Origin: Apostichopus japonicus
Lineage: Eukaryota > Echinodermata > Holothuroidea > Aspidochirotida > Stichopodidae
Assembly: GCF_037975245.1 (NCBI RefSeq)
Contig: NC_092577.1
Coordinates: forward strand, 22,532,398 to 22,596,397
DNA length: 64,000 nt
Direction: 5' to 3'
How positions within the stretch are numbered: position 1 is the stretch's first letter; each line of letters opens with the position of its first letter. Position numbers and translations under genes: made by a program. The notes beneath the pieces were generated by a model that searched no databases, had not been told where the DNA came from, and saw only the letters and a program-made list of their open reading frames with translations. Shown here one piece after another: positions 30,555 through 40,944 of the stretch.

Positions 30555-32411
30555 AGAGTTCAGTTCAGTTCAGTTCTCGTGGAGTGCGGACGTGTTTTCG
30601 GCTGCTCTCCACCTTTCGTTGACCACACCTTTATTGTGTTTTTACGTTGGCCCTTCATTAGTTTACAGTTTGTTTTAGTGTAGTTTGTGTGTTTTGGGTT
30701 TGTTTCGTTTTGGTTTGTGCATAGGTGCGTGGCTTTGCCACACCCCTAGCTGTCATGGCGGCTCGCCGTGACAGCAAAATCGTATTGTTGAGTTTGTCGG
30801 GGGAGGCTAAGGTCGTCCCCGTACAAGTTTTTTCAGTTTTGCGTTCTGTTGGTTTAAAGGTCCCTGGAGAGGTTGACGCGCTTCAGCGTAAACCTCTCCG
30901 GGGTATGAATTGTTTTGATGTACGGTTTACCTCGGAGGCTGCCCGCGTCCGAGGCGTCCATGTGTTGGAGGGAGTTGAGGGACTGAAGGTCACACCGTAT
31001 GACAGTTCGGTGTGGGTGACAGTCCTCCACCTCCCTCTGGACATGTCTGAACAGGTTGTTGTGCGGACACTGGGGCGTTTTGGGAAAGTGACCGGCTACG
31101 AGGAGCCGGAATTCCTTGAATGTAAAGGTGTCAAGACCGGGACTAGACGAGTTAGAATCGAACTCAAGTCCGATATCCCCTCTACCTTGTGGGCTAATGG
31201 GCACAGTGCCCACATTGCATACCCGGGCCAGCCTCGCACTTGTTGGAGGTGTGGGCTGGAAGGGCATGAGGCCAGGTTGTGCCCGAACAAGCGGTGTAGC
31301 CGCTGTTTACAGGTTGGGCATACCCTGGCCGAGTGTAAAGGGGATATCGTTTGCAACTCGTGTGGGAAAACGGGCCATCTCGCCCGATTATGCCCAGACC
31401 GCTCATACGCCGCGAAAGTGGCTACGGGCGTGGTTGAAGCGGTCCCTGTCCCGGCCTCTGACACCGTACCACATGATGCTCCTGTCATCGCCCCAGTGTC
31501 CGACACTAGCGCCCCGATGGAGGCTTTGTTCCCCCTTTCGTGTCCGACCTCTCCCCTGATCGAACTTGCCGAGACTGCCAGCCTGCCCACTGAGGCAGAG
31601 CAGGACAAAACGGCGGAGATGGTACTAGCGGAGTGGCACGCGGCGCAGGATGCCGCTTGTACTGGTTCACCGGTAGCTACGCCCGCTATCGGTGATACTA
31701 GTCGGGCCCCGAGTCAACCGGCCCAAGAGACATTAAGTGGCCCAGATTCTGACTCGCCAATGGAGGACTGCACTACAGCCTTATTAGTTGTGGCTAAGGA
31801 GTCCTCCGATTGGTTTGATGAGACAAAACAGGCCACTGATCTCATTGACTCGAGTGGCCCTTCCACCCTACCCGCAGCCGCTTCCGCTATACCGGACACG
31901 ATGGTCGCTAGTGGACCTCCTGTTCCCGACAGGGAGGTCCACTCGATCAAGGTTGACGAGGAGTTAAGAACTCTGCTCCCTCGTAAGGAAAGGGGGAATA
32001 CTGTTAGGGGCTTGAAAAGACCCGTATTGGGAAAATTTCGCAGGTAATGCGCAAGCCTGTCGTCTGCTATCGGGACGGCGTACCCCGGATGAATTTTGGA
32101 GTTAGTTGTTTTGTGTGGGGTGGGGGGTTTGTGTGGTCCTTACATAATATGGGTTGGGGGTTTTCTGTTTGTGGTTTGGTGTTGGCTTTTTGGGGCTGGT
32201 TTGTGGAGCTTTATTGTTTTGGTTCTCATAGCCTTTGGGTCCGTGTCCTTTTCACGTCACGTTAAACGCTATATTTTATACATTTGTGGGTTAGTGAGAG
32301 ATTTCTGTTTGTGGGTTTTCAGTTGGGTTTTTGGTGGTTGTTAAACAGACTGGGATTGTTTTTAGTTTTGTTGACCTTTGGTCCGTGTCCGTTTCTTTGC
32401 ACGTAAAAAGC
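30555..32411 (+). mobile_element. LINE A3: ORF2-deleted Tx1-like element with intact ORF1
   Basis: Flanked by a 10-bp duplication accatgactg (30545-30554 and 32412-32421). It starts with ttcag repeats and the A 5'UTR, and ends with the family tail cacgtaaaaagc. The total is 1857 bp against 5208 bp for A2. The deletion removes ORF2 from just after its ATG (32047) to the last ~16 codons, at the same base as in A1. Because A3 has its own target duplication, the deleted form itself was retrotransposed. It interrupts the minus-strand tnp2-like gene. Confidence 0.93.
30755..32047 (+). CDS. LINE A3 ORF1, intact 430-aa RNA-binding protein
   Basis: The ATG at 30755 (tcatgg context) opens MAARRDSKIVLLSFSGEA. 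An RRM-like region around residues 85-120 (VWVTVLHLPLDMSEQVVV) is followed by three CX2CX4HX4C knuckles at about residues 163-216 (CWRCGLEGHEARLC, CSRCLQVGHTLAEC, CNSCGKTGHLARLC). Then comes a long acidic, Pro/Ser/Thr-rich tail and a basic end (RKERGN, KRPVLGKFRR). The stop TAA (32045-32047) overlaps the residual ORF2 ATG as TAATG, the arrangement used for termination-reinitiation in some LINEs. The protein is expected to coat LINE RNA in cytoplasmic particles. With no RT of its own the element would need an A2-type ORF2 in trans. Confidence 0.92.
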   Translation: MAARRDSKIVLLSLSGEAKVVPVQVFSVLRSVGLKVPGEVDALQRKPLRGMNCFDVRFTSEAARVRGVHVLEGVEGLKVTPYDSSVWVTVLHLPLDMSEQVVVRTLGRFGKVTGYEEPEFLECKGVKTGTRRVRIELKSDIPSTLWANGHSAHIAYPGQPRTCWRCGLEGHEARLCPNKRCSRCLQVGHTLAECKGDIVCNSCGKTGHLARLCPDRSYAAKVATGVVEAVPVPASDTVPHDAPVIAPVSDTSAPMEALFPLSCPTSPLIELAETASLPTEAEQDKTAEMVLAEWHAAQDAACTGSPVATPAIGDTSRAPSQPAQETLSGPDSDSPMEDCTTALLVVAKESSDWFDETKQATDLIDSSGPSTLPAAASAIPDTMVASGPPVPDREVHSIKVDEELRTLLPRKERGNTVRGLKRPVLGKFRR

Positions 32412-32421
32412 ACCATGACTG

Positions 32422-34900
32422 CCTCTTCTAAGATATTACGAAAGATTTCACATACTGCTGACTTGATGTCGTCCATCACTCCAGACACAATTCCTACATG
32501 TTTTAGTGGAACTACAAGAGCATTTTTTCTTCCATATGCAGGGAGTGGGTGGTAATCAAGAAGATCCTTGCTGTTAACACAAAGCAATTTGTTCCTGTCG
32601 ACACTAGATTCCAATGAAAATACATACAAGTGCATATTCAGAACTGACTGAAGAACCCTTACAACAAAGTATACTTGCAGGTTCCCTTTGATCACTGAGA
32701 ATAGAATCTGTCCAAACAATAGCCCCTGATCATCTTGTTCAACTGTTGCACTAATTTCATTCAAACATGCTTGCAGTGCCTCATTATGTTTCCAGATGTA
32801 AAGGAACAGTTTGTTTCGCATCAATGGTTATGGGGAAGAATGTTCCAGCACTCAAGTAGGATTGAAGTAACTGATGCATTCCTGCTAATGTAAGACACCG
32901 GTTTTTGAAGTTCTGCAAATAACGCACACATCGTTTCAAATACGAGTGCTTACTTTCAAATCTCATAGTCCTTGTTCTAATGACAGGGCCAAATTGTAGT
33001 ATCAACATAGGTTAATGCTTAAGGAAATGGTGTTTTGGCCGCATTCTACTCTCAGGGAAAAGTCTGTAGTGCAACTCTAAGTACTTATTAATAAGAAAAC
33101 TCCGATTAGCTATTTCAGCCTCATTCATAGTAGGAGCACATAAAAGTTCCACCATATCATGTAACCGATGAAAGAACTGCCAAACCTGGTCCAAAGAATC
33201 TTCAATTCTAATCCCCAATAAGTACAGGCAATAATCTAAGAAGGCACCAATTCTCTACTACCTGTCCACCCAAGTTTTCACCATTTGGATTTGCTTCTAT
33301 CTGACCCGAGGTATTTGAAACTGAGCTATTGTTCTATTTATGTCGGTGTATGTTAGCCACTTCTTCTGTTTTATGAAATAGCTTAAAACCAGTGCCACAT
33401 CATAATTCAAGACCCCTTCAAATAGGTCATAACCAAGACAATGGGGCAAGCATGAAGAGACATGAAAATATTTCATTAAACTTAACCCCTTGTGGAATTG
33501 TTTGGTTCACATTCTGTTGGACTTCCTGTACTGCTATGTTGTTATTGTCTGAATTTCGAATGGGTCCAACACAGCACATGGGTCTTAATGAAATTCTGCA
33601 CTTGTAGAGGAGCACCACCTACACCAACATAGAGTACTACTAAAGTTTTCCACAAATCCACCAATACAATGTGAACCAAGATTATCTCCGGCAATAAATT
33701 TAATGTACCTTTTACTGGCTGCTGCACACCAGCTATTTCAAAACCGTTCAGTTGAAGGTTCCTGAGATCGTCAATTAATGTTCGAAGCAACTTGTCAAGT
33801 CCAAAGTACTTAAACTCATTCTCATTGCACAGGAGTACTGGCATTGAGTGATCTATACTCGACCGGCTAGAAACTAGCGGATTACATACTTCAAAAGAAT
33901 CTTCATAGAGGATTAGTTTTTAAAGCATGTGGATTTTTATGGAAGGAAATGTTAGCTTTAAAAACAGCACCGTCGGTTATATCGTGAAGTACCTTTTCTT
34001 CACCAGGTTTGTGGTTACCATGATACACAAGAAACTTGGTACACTGATACTCATTTTGAACTGACTTGTTTTTCAATAGGCTCTCCAAAGAGTCTTTGAT
34101 AGAGATGTACTTAAATTCTCTCTTTATTGAAATCATTTCTGTCCAATTTAAATGAAATGGGTGCAACATAAATTGTTTGTTATATATCGATTTACGAATA
34201 TAGTCTGGTCGCAGGGGCCCAGCACTACAATCCGATAATAGGTCACATGATTTGAAATCATTCATCACTTCCTTTGCTGTTGGTTCTGACATGGAGGTAA
34301 AAACCTCTATGGTTCTGGTATGTCTAGATCATTGGCTAATGATCAGAATATTTTTGGGAAAATAACTGTCTGGCCTAGGCGGTGTATGTCATGACATTGT
34401 TCTATAATGTGCTGGATGGTTGAAGGAATCAGGTACTTTGATTCCAACTGTAGGTAAAATAACATGACATTTTGTAAAAACAGACCTTCAATATTATGTT
34501 TCTTCCAAAACTTCAATCGCATCGAACGAATCTGGATCAAATGTTGCATAATCATCGGTGTCATATTCTGGCTCTCCAAACTAATTTTGTATTTGGATAA
34601 GTTCTGCAGGAACTTGATCAACTGTGTCTGACTTGTGATACCTTGAGAAATGTGACGTAAAAGACGACTTCTTTGTAAATGATGATTTACAGTTATTAAA
34701 TGGGCACAATATAGTAGTCCCAACTTCTAGGTGTTCTGTTAAGTGTTTGAAGACATGTTTTATGTTATCACACTGTAATGGAATATCAAGATTTTTATAT
34801 ATCCTGTAAACTGCTGGTTTGGAATGAGATCTTTGCACATGACTGATAAGAGTAGAGTAGGCAGCATGTAGCATGTAGCATATGGGCATGGAAACGACCT
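32422..34900 (-). pseudogene. C2H2 / tnp2-like transposon protein gene, decayed
   Basis: Read downward from 34.9 kb. A C2H2 finger CX4CX12HX4H begins CPFNNCKSSFTKKSSF (about 34.65-34.7 kb). An NVMLFYLQLESKYLIPSTIQ segment is near 34.4 kb. GPLRPDYIRKSIYNKQFML and KYISIKDSLESLLKNKSVQ are at 33.9-34.29 kb. LILYEDSFEVCNPL and KYFGLDKLLRTLIDDL are at 33.75-33.9 kb, then GDNLGSHCIGGFVENF after a frameshift. ELLCAPTMNEAEIANRSFLI and MRPKHHFLKH are near 33.02-33.2 kb, and IRTRTMRFESKHSYLKR at 32.9 kb. At least four frameshifts or stops break it. The order C2H2, tnp2-like, KHHFLKH, SAM-like end is one I recall from many uncharacterised fish and cnidarian proteins of transposon origin. Its last part lies beyond the A3 insertion. 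Confidence 0.75.
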
Positions 34901-34999
34901 ATTACACTCATTCTTGTGAAACCGACAGTGGTTAACATAACCTTGTAAAGTCCATTACTGTATCGTTTTAGCAAGCAGCAAACGGGGAATAACACAGTT

Positions 35000-35637
35000 A
35001 TTGTTACTTGCGAGAACCTTCATATCTATTGCTGTAAAGCATTACCTGTGTTCTAGACAATAAATTGCGGCTGTTGTGCTTTGTGCAATCTTGATCACAA
35101 TTATCTTGATGCTGTAAGAAGAATCCAGACATTAAATATGAAAATAATCCACATTCAGGGTGATCGAAACACACACACACACAGTTTCTGGCCCTGCCCA
35201 CAATGCTGTAATTTACAGACTGGAGACTACACAGTGCATGAGAGAATTTTTAAGTACTGCACATTGTATCCTAAAGGCTGAAACATTTAAGGTGAAGGAA
35301 TCACTAACAAGGAGAGATTAATTGAAGGTGGAGAGGCATGGGGTGATTGTATTATGAAAGTCTCATGTAGATGTGGGGGTAAAGTACCTGTGTTTGGTTG
35401 TTAGCCTGTTTAGGAAGCACTTTCTTCTTGCAAAACGAAGATTCATAAGGGAAGCATGCCTTCACCAAATTTACTCTGTATAGTGCATACATTGCCAATA
35501 TTGAGGAAATGAGTAAGGAATTGTAGAACTTGACGGCAACACTTCAATATGCATGGTTATATTTTGGCACTTCTGTGGCTGCGAGAAAATGTTATTTTAT
35601 CTATTCATTATGAAGGCATATCAGTAACAATATTCCT
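35000..35637. other. Gap upstream of the tnp2-like gene
   Basis: No gene recognised. A short (CA)n run is at 35168-35182. Confidence 0.4.
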
Positions 35638-36127
35638 GGTGCTTTTTACGTGCTAAGAAAACGGACACGGACCAAAGGTCAACAGAACCAAAAACAATCC
35701 CAGTTTGTAAAACAACAACCAAAACCCCACTGAAACCCACAAACACGAATCTCTCACTAACGCGGCGTTTAACGTCACGCGAAAAGGACACGGACCCAAA
35801 GGCCGACAGAAGCCAAAAGAAACCCCCTACAAACCGGCTCCAAAAAGCCAACCACAAACAGAATAATAAAACCAAACCATATTATGTAACGACCACACAA
35901 CCCCCAATTTTTTCCAAAAAAATTGCATCCGGGAACGCCGTCCCGACAGGCTGCCATCGTCTACGAAAGGCAGTGTCGGGAAGCCGTGCATGGTGCGCCT
36001 CCATGCGGAACCTAATGTCACTTTGCACGAGGGGGACATCCTCTGCCCTCCAGACGTCCCCATCGAAAACTAGGCGGCATCTGCTGTTCAAGATGTGTCT
36101 CCTGATGACAGCGGCAAAGAACAACAG
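35638..36127 (-). mobile_element. LINE A5: 5'-truncated A-family copy
   Basis: On the minus strand it reads the end of ORF2 (AAVIRRHI.NSRCRLVFDGDVW, HARLPDTAFRRRW), then the 3'UTR and the tail gcacgtaaaaagcacc at 35638. It is diverged from A2 and has small deletions. Its 5' side does not meet host DNA but an inverted piece of a B-type element at 36128. Confidence 0.85.
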
Positions 36128-36234
36128 CAGATCCTTGTTTGAGTGGGTGGTTGTGCGTTTTGTCACTGCATGGGCGAATGTACCTTTCTGGCTCGGTTGA
36201 CTTGGAGTTTCGTTTGTCAGTATGAGATGGTTCC
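36128..36234 (+). mobile_element. Inverted B-type LINE 3' fragment joined head to head with A5
   Basis: The reverse complement of this segment matches the antisense of the B 3' region (38630-38740): ctgacaaacgaaactc, then gcccat and acccactcaaac. So B reads on plus while A5 reads on minus. Ends abruptly at about 36234. Confidence 0.7.
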
Positions 36235-38378
36235 CCAGCAAACACAGAACATGTCACGAAAACGTCTTCAGGCTATTATTTCCACCAAAAAATCGTCGTT
36301 AAAACATTAATATAACATTTATATCTATGCCAATGTTATGATAGTAGGTAGTGCCGTTTTGCCGTGACGTTTTGTTTCCCGCATGGCGGGTCATGTAAAA
36401 AAGCATTAGGGCTATGCATTGTTGGTAATGGGCAATGTATTTTTTAACCATATGCATATGTATTGCTTTCCAATATTACAAAAACATGTAAGCAAGGATA
36501 TCAGTGGGCACATCATTCCATATTTCGAGTAAACAATCATTAAAGGGAAAAATGATTTTTTGTGTTGAAACAGTTTCACTTAAATTTTTGGGAAATTTAA
36601 TGTCAAATACAAAGTAAAGAAGACTCCCATGACGAACAGAATAATTTTGTCAAAATGGGTTGTTTTGGGGCAAAATACAGTTCAAGATAGGTATGTTGTA
36701 ATGTCTCATTTCAGAGATGATATCAAACTTCAAATTCCCAGCCAGCTGCCAAGTGGGCCCCAATTGGGAAGACCAATTGGAGCCCATTCAGATTTGTCAT
36801 TCCGTTCCACACAGGGGCCAAACAGATTGGGGCCCACAAGAGGCCCAAACCGGGCCAGCTGTCTGGAGCCCACCTGGGACCTATTCTAGGCCCCAATCGT
36901 TTTGGCCCACACAGAACCTATACTGTGCTTAATCAGGCTAACTGCATGGGGCCCAAATTGGACCCATTAAGGGCCCAGTTGACTGAGCTTGACCGAAGTG
37001 AAACCCACAGTGTGGTCCAAATTTTAATCCCAGCTGGTTCACTGTGGCCCTTAAAATAGTTCAGTTATCTACAGGTTCACCACCTCTCAGCATTCAGGAA
37101 AGTGGCTGAAGGCCAAGTTTGAATCACGACCATGGGATGGGGACGTAAAATAACAGTCCTGGGAGGAATGCAGGAAGTGTTTTTAAAAGTTTTACGTTTG
37201 TCTCAGCGTCAAAGTGAAGTCGCCCCTATCATCCAAAGGACGAGAGAAGAGCTGGATATAGCTTGGTTGCACTTGTGTCCCCCCCCCCCCCCATATTATA
37301 GCAGGTTGTTGAATGGGGGGTCAAGGACGCTTGAACCGTTCATGTACTGCCGTGGTACAGCAGAGATTAATTGCCTCCAAATAAGAATGCAAGTATTCAT
37401 GTCTACATTCATACATTTTATTTACATTTTATACATTTATACATTTTATACATTATATACAGTTGATTTGAAAGAAAAAATATGAAACTCTCAGAACTGA
37501 AACTATATGCATCCTAATTTCAGGGAACATTTTGGCATTTGGAGACAGAATAGAATGTCAGGCAAACCCTGCAAATGTTAACGATGCGGGCAAGATGCTA
37601 TATATTCCACATACTTATGCATTCCAAATGCAATGCAATGCTCAGGGCCAACAGTATTGTATGCTAGATCATCCTCTGGATCAAATAAACATGAACTCAT
37701 TTAAAATCGTGACAGAAAACTTATACTTTTTCTGGCGAGGTGAGAATAACATCTCCAATGTTTTAATGTTTTATGACAAGATAAAGTGCATAGGTAATAA
37801 AAAACATTACTACAGTAAATCTGTAACACACAAAAATATAACAGTTTACATTTTCTTACGACAAATGATTTCTGTAAGTGGTTGAAAACTACAAAGAAGT
37901 TCGAACTGTTGAAAGAAGTAAACCATGACATCATACTGTCAATACTATTAACAGTGTTCTTCTGGTAATTTGATATCTATTTCGGAAACTGACAAGACAT
38001 ATTCATGCGGGGTTTCAGCTACTGATAGAAGAAATTTTGCTCTATAGCATACTTTCATTCAGTGTTGGGCTACCTGTAAAGACCAATTATGGAGACTTTT
38101 CAATGAACATAAAATCCCACCATTTTGCATGTATGTAATCCTTAACTCACCCCAATTACATTGCTGTAATTAACTTTACCAATTTCGGACGTTAACTACG
38201 TGAAAAATGGGAAGAAATGTCAGGTTTTTAGGAAACCTATTTCACACATTCCTGAAACATTCCTAGCACATCAGGTGACCATGTGATGTCACCGTTGGTA
38301 TAACGCACGCACAACAATAACAAAAATTGTATACTTCAGCTGCCAAAACATGAACAATATTACTCCTTTTCCCCCGCA
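36235..38378. other. Two-kilobase gap with a GGGCCC-rich degenerate repeat
   Basis: 36740-37030 holds many short phrases such as ttggggcccac, gggcccaaattgg and gggccccaattggg, a degenerate palindrome-rich repeat. A C14 run lies near 37280 and a ttttatacatt repeat at 37415-37452. Open frames here (for example 37532-37885) are not recognised and show no motif. A conserved-looking short segment ahead of 38379 may be the 5' leader of a THAP-type gene. Confidence 0.5.
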
Positions 38379-38423
38379 ATGCCACAACTCTGTGCTGTTA
38401 GAGGTTGTAGTTATACCTCAGCC
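38379..38423 (+). pseudogene. Possible THAP-domain start, disrupted by LINE A4
   Basis: The ATG at 38379 begins MPQLCAVRGCSYTSAN. M-P-x(1-3)-C-x(2-4)-C at the very N-terminus is the start of a THAP zinc finger. The frame runs straight into the A-family 5'UTR at 38424. No continuation was found on the far side, so this is only a suggestive scrap. Confidence 0.3.
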
Positions 38424-40722
38424 AACGTGGAGTGCGGACGTCTTTTCGGCTGCTCTCCACTTTTCGTTGACCACCCTTTTTTCGGGTTTTTACCTTGGCC
38501 TTTCATTCATTTGCAGTTTGTTTTAGTGTAGTTTGTGTGTTTTGGGTTTCTTTCGTTTTGGTTTTTGTGCTTTTTACGTCACCCGCCATGGGATACACGG
38601 GATACAAAACGTCACGGCCAAACGGCACTACCGAACCATCCCATTCTGACAAACGAAACTCAGGTCAAGCGACCCAATAAAACATACGCCCACCGACCTG
38701 CAGAGACGAAACGCCCACCCCCCCCCACTCAAACATTCCAAAAACCACAAAAGGACGACCAGCACGGAGCGAAACGAAAAACCCCTCCCCAGCACACCAC
38801 CGTCCAAAAATGCAGCAACAGAAATTTCCCCCTAAAAACCACATCACATCTATTCCGCCAAACATGTTTTTTCACAATACAGCAAACAAAAATAATGCGC
38901 TGCAACACAGCAACCGAACAAACTGGAGGGTCTACCCCATATAAAATAAAGCCCTGTCCTACCGACCGTGAACGGTCTCCCGTAACACTGTCGGTCCAGG
39001 TCTGGAACCACTCCCATACGTTAAACTACAAAGCAACAATGCCAAAAAGCATGAGCGGTACTCTCTAAGCTGTCACAGCCGGTCATTGGGCACAGTCCAT
39101 CACCCAATCGCCACTGATATCTTTTTAGGTTGGTCACCAAGGCACCGTGTGCAATTCTCCATGCAAGATCACGGCGCCTGCCACCATTCAGCCTTGAATG
39201 CACCGAACGCCATACTTCGGCAGAATGACGTCCCTGGACAAAAAATGCATTCAGGGCCCTATCCGGCAACGAACTGTGAACGAGGGCCGGCTGTGACAGG
39301 TCAACAGGGGGCAACTCAATCAGAGCGGAGCAAATGACACGTTTGGAGTACTACTATGCGCTTCTCTGTTGCTAAACAGCGCCGGGACTCATCGACGCAG
39401 GTGCAAACCGCCCAAAAACGTACCAAATATGAACAAGGCAACCCTGGGTCAGTTACCGCTACAAACAACTGCTTAAATAACAAAAAGGTCAATTTAGTTT
39501 CCAGATGAACCACCCCTAACCCACCCTTCTCCAGTTTTTGGTACATTACCGCCCTTTTGACAAGCTCTGTATCACCCGACCAAATAAATGCAAATATCGC
39601 TCTCTCCAACCGCACCAGGATCGAAAGCCAGCGGGTGCCAAAGGTTTCGAGCCTGCTCTCAAGTACCTCAGCCCTCTCGTTCCAGGTTACATCACAAGGT
39701 GCATCGCAGCTACCAAGGCGAAGGCCCTTTGTGTTTTCCGGATTCAACTTCGCCCCGGTAGCTCTCTCAAAGATAGATAAATCCTGCGAGAGGGCACGAA
39801 AGGAGCCCAGACTCGAAACAACACACGTGACGTCATCTGCATATTGAACGCACTTCACTTTGGCACCCCCTGGCATAACGAATGGAACAAGTCTTGAGTC
39901 CCTTTCCAAAAGACGAGAGAGGGACTCGCTAAACAAAACATAAAGTAATGGAGACAGAGGGCACCCCTGGCGCACCCCCCTCTCCACGTTAAAAACCTCC
40001 GAACAAAACCCATTTACGATAACAGAACTCAAACTTTCTTGATACAAAACAGAAATCCACTTACGAAAATCCGGGTGCAATTGAAACGTCTCCAATACAT
40101 GCATTAAAAACCCAAGATCCACCATGTCAAAGGTCCAGAGACACCAATGCACATGGCAGATCTCGTTCAATAACAAAGTCGGTCAAGTCGCGCATCAACC
40201 ACAAGTTCTGCTGGATGCAACGACCCTTCACTGCACAAGTCTGGAGATCACCCACAAGATGTGGCATAGCCAGTGCAAGGCGGTTGCACAAAGCCTTAGC
40301 CAGCAACTTGTAGTTTACATTTAACAAGGTTTTGGTTTTTCGATAGGTGTGTGGCTTGCCACACCCCTAGCTGTCATGGCGGCTCGCCGTGACAGCAAAA
40401 TCGTATTGTTGAGTTTTTCGGGGGAGGCTGAGGTCGTCCCCGAACAAGTTTTTTTCAGTTTTGCGTTGGTTTAAAGGTCCCTGGAGAGGTTCATGCGCTT
40501 CAGCGTAAACAAGCGCGTCAACCTCTCCGAGGTATAAATTGTTTTGATGTGGGTGATGTGGGTGATGTTTCGGTGTGGGTGACAGTCCTCCATCTCCCTC
40601 TGGACATGTCTGAACAGATTGTTGTGCGGACACTGGGGCGTTTTGGGAAAGTAACCGGCTACGAGGAGCCGGAATTCCTTGAATGTAAGGGTGTAAAGAC
40701 CGGGACCAGACGAGTTAGGGTA
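38424..40722 (+). mobile_element. LINE A4: A-family 5' part, split by LINE B1
   Basis: 38424-38566 is A 5'UTR (gtggagtgcggacgtctttt to ttcgttttggttttt). 40329-40722 continues it through gtgtggcttgccacaccc, the ORF1 start ATGGCGGCTCGCCGTGAC at ~40377 and on to RRVR. ORF1 carries a frameshift, a rearranged stretch and a gatgtgggtgatgtgggtgat duplication (about 40530-40570). Sequence after gacgagttag is unrelated, so the 3' part is lost, possibly to a Harbinger-type insertion. Confidence 0.85.
38567..40328 (-). mobile_element. LINE B1: 5'-truncated Tx1-like element nested in A4, RT decayed
   Basis: Flanked by the 12-bp duplication gttttggttttt (38555-38566 and 40329-40340), both halves being A4 5'UTR. 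On minus it starts within the RT (NVNYKLLAKALCNRLALAM) and continues, after a frameshift at ~40130, with FDMVDLGF, GVRQGCPLSPLLYVLFSESL, KCVQYADDVTCVV and ATGAKLNPENTKGLRLG. Two internal deletions follow (CDVTWNERAEVLE, then RWLSILVRLER). The C-terminal RDLAWRIAHGALVTN and WRLGDGLCPMTGC lie at 39.1-39.3 kb. It is clearly homologous to A2 ORF2 but a distinct subfamily with a different 3'UTR, sharing only the terminal acgtaaaaagcac. Confidence 0.93.
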
Positions 40723-40944
40723 GGATTCCATAAGCACGGATACGGAAGCGGCAAAATACGCTCTCATTGGATTTCAACGGTTGTAATTCCATCTGCACGG
40801 ATGCGGATGCGTTTTCGAATGCAGATATGCATGCGGTAACTTTGATCGCTTCATGTAGCGATTGGTACGGCCATCCGGATGCTAGCCGCATACGATGAAC
40901 AGTTGATATGACGTCATCATGTAAACAGGCAATACTATTTTCAG

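Noticed and set aside
37532-37885. 117-codon plus-strand frame
   Set aside because: No motif recognised, unremarkable composition and isolated position.
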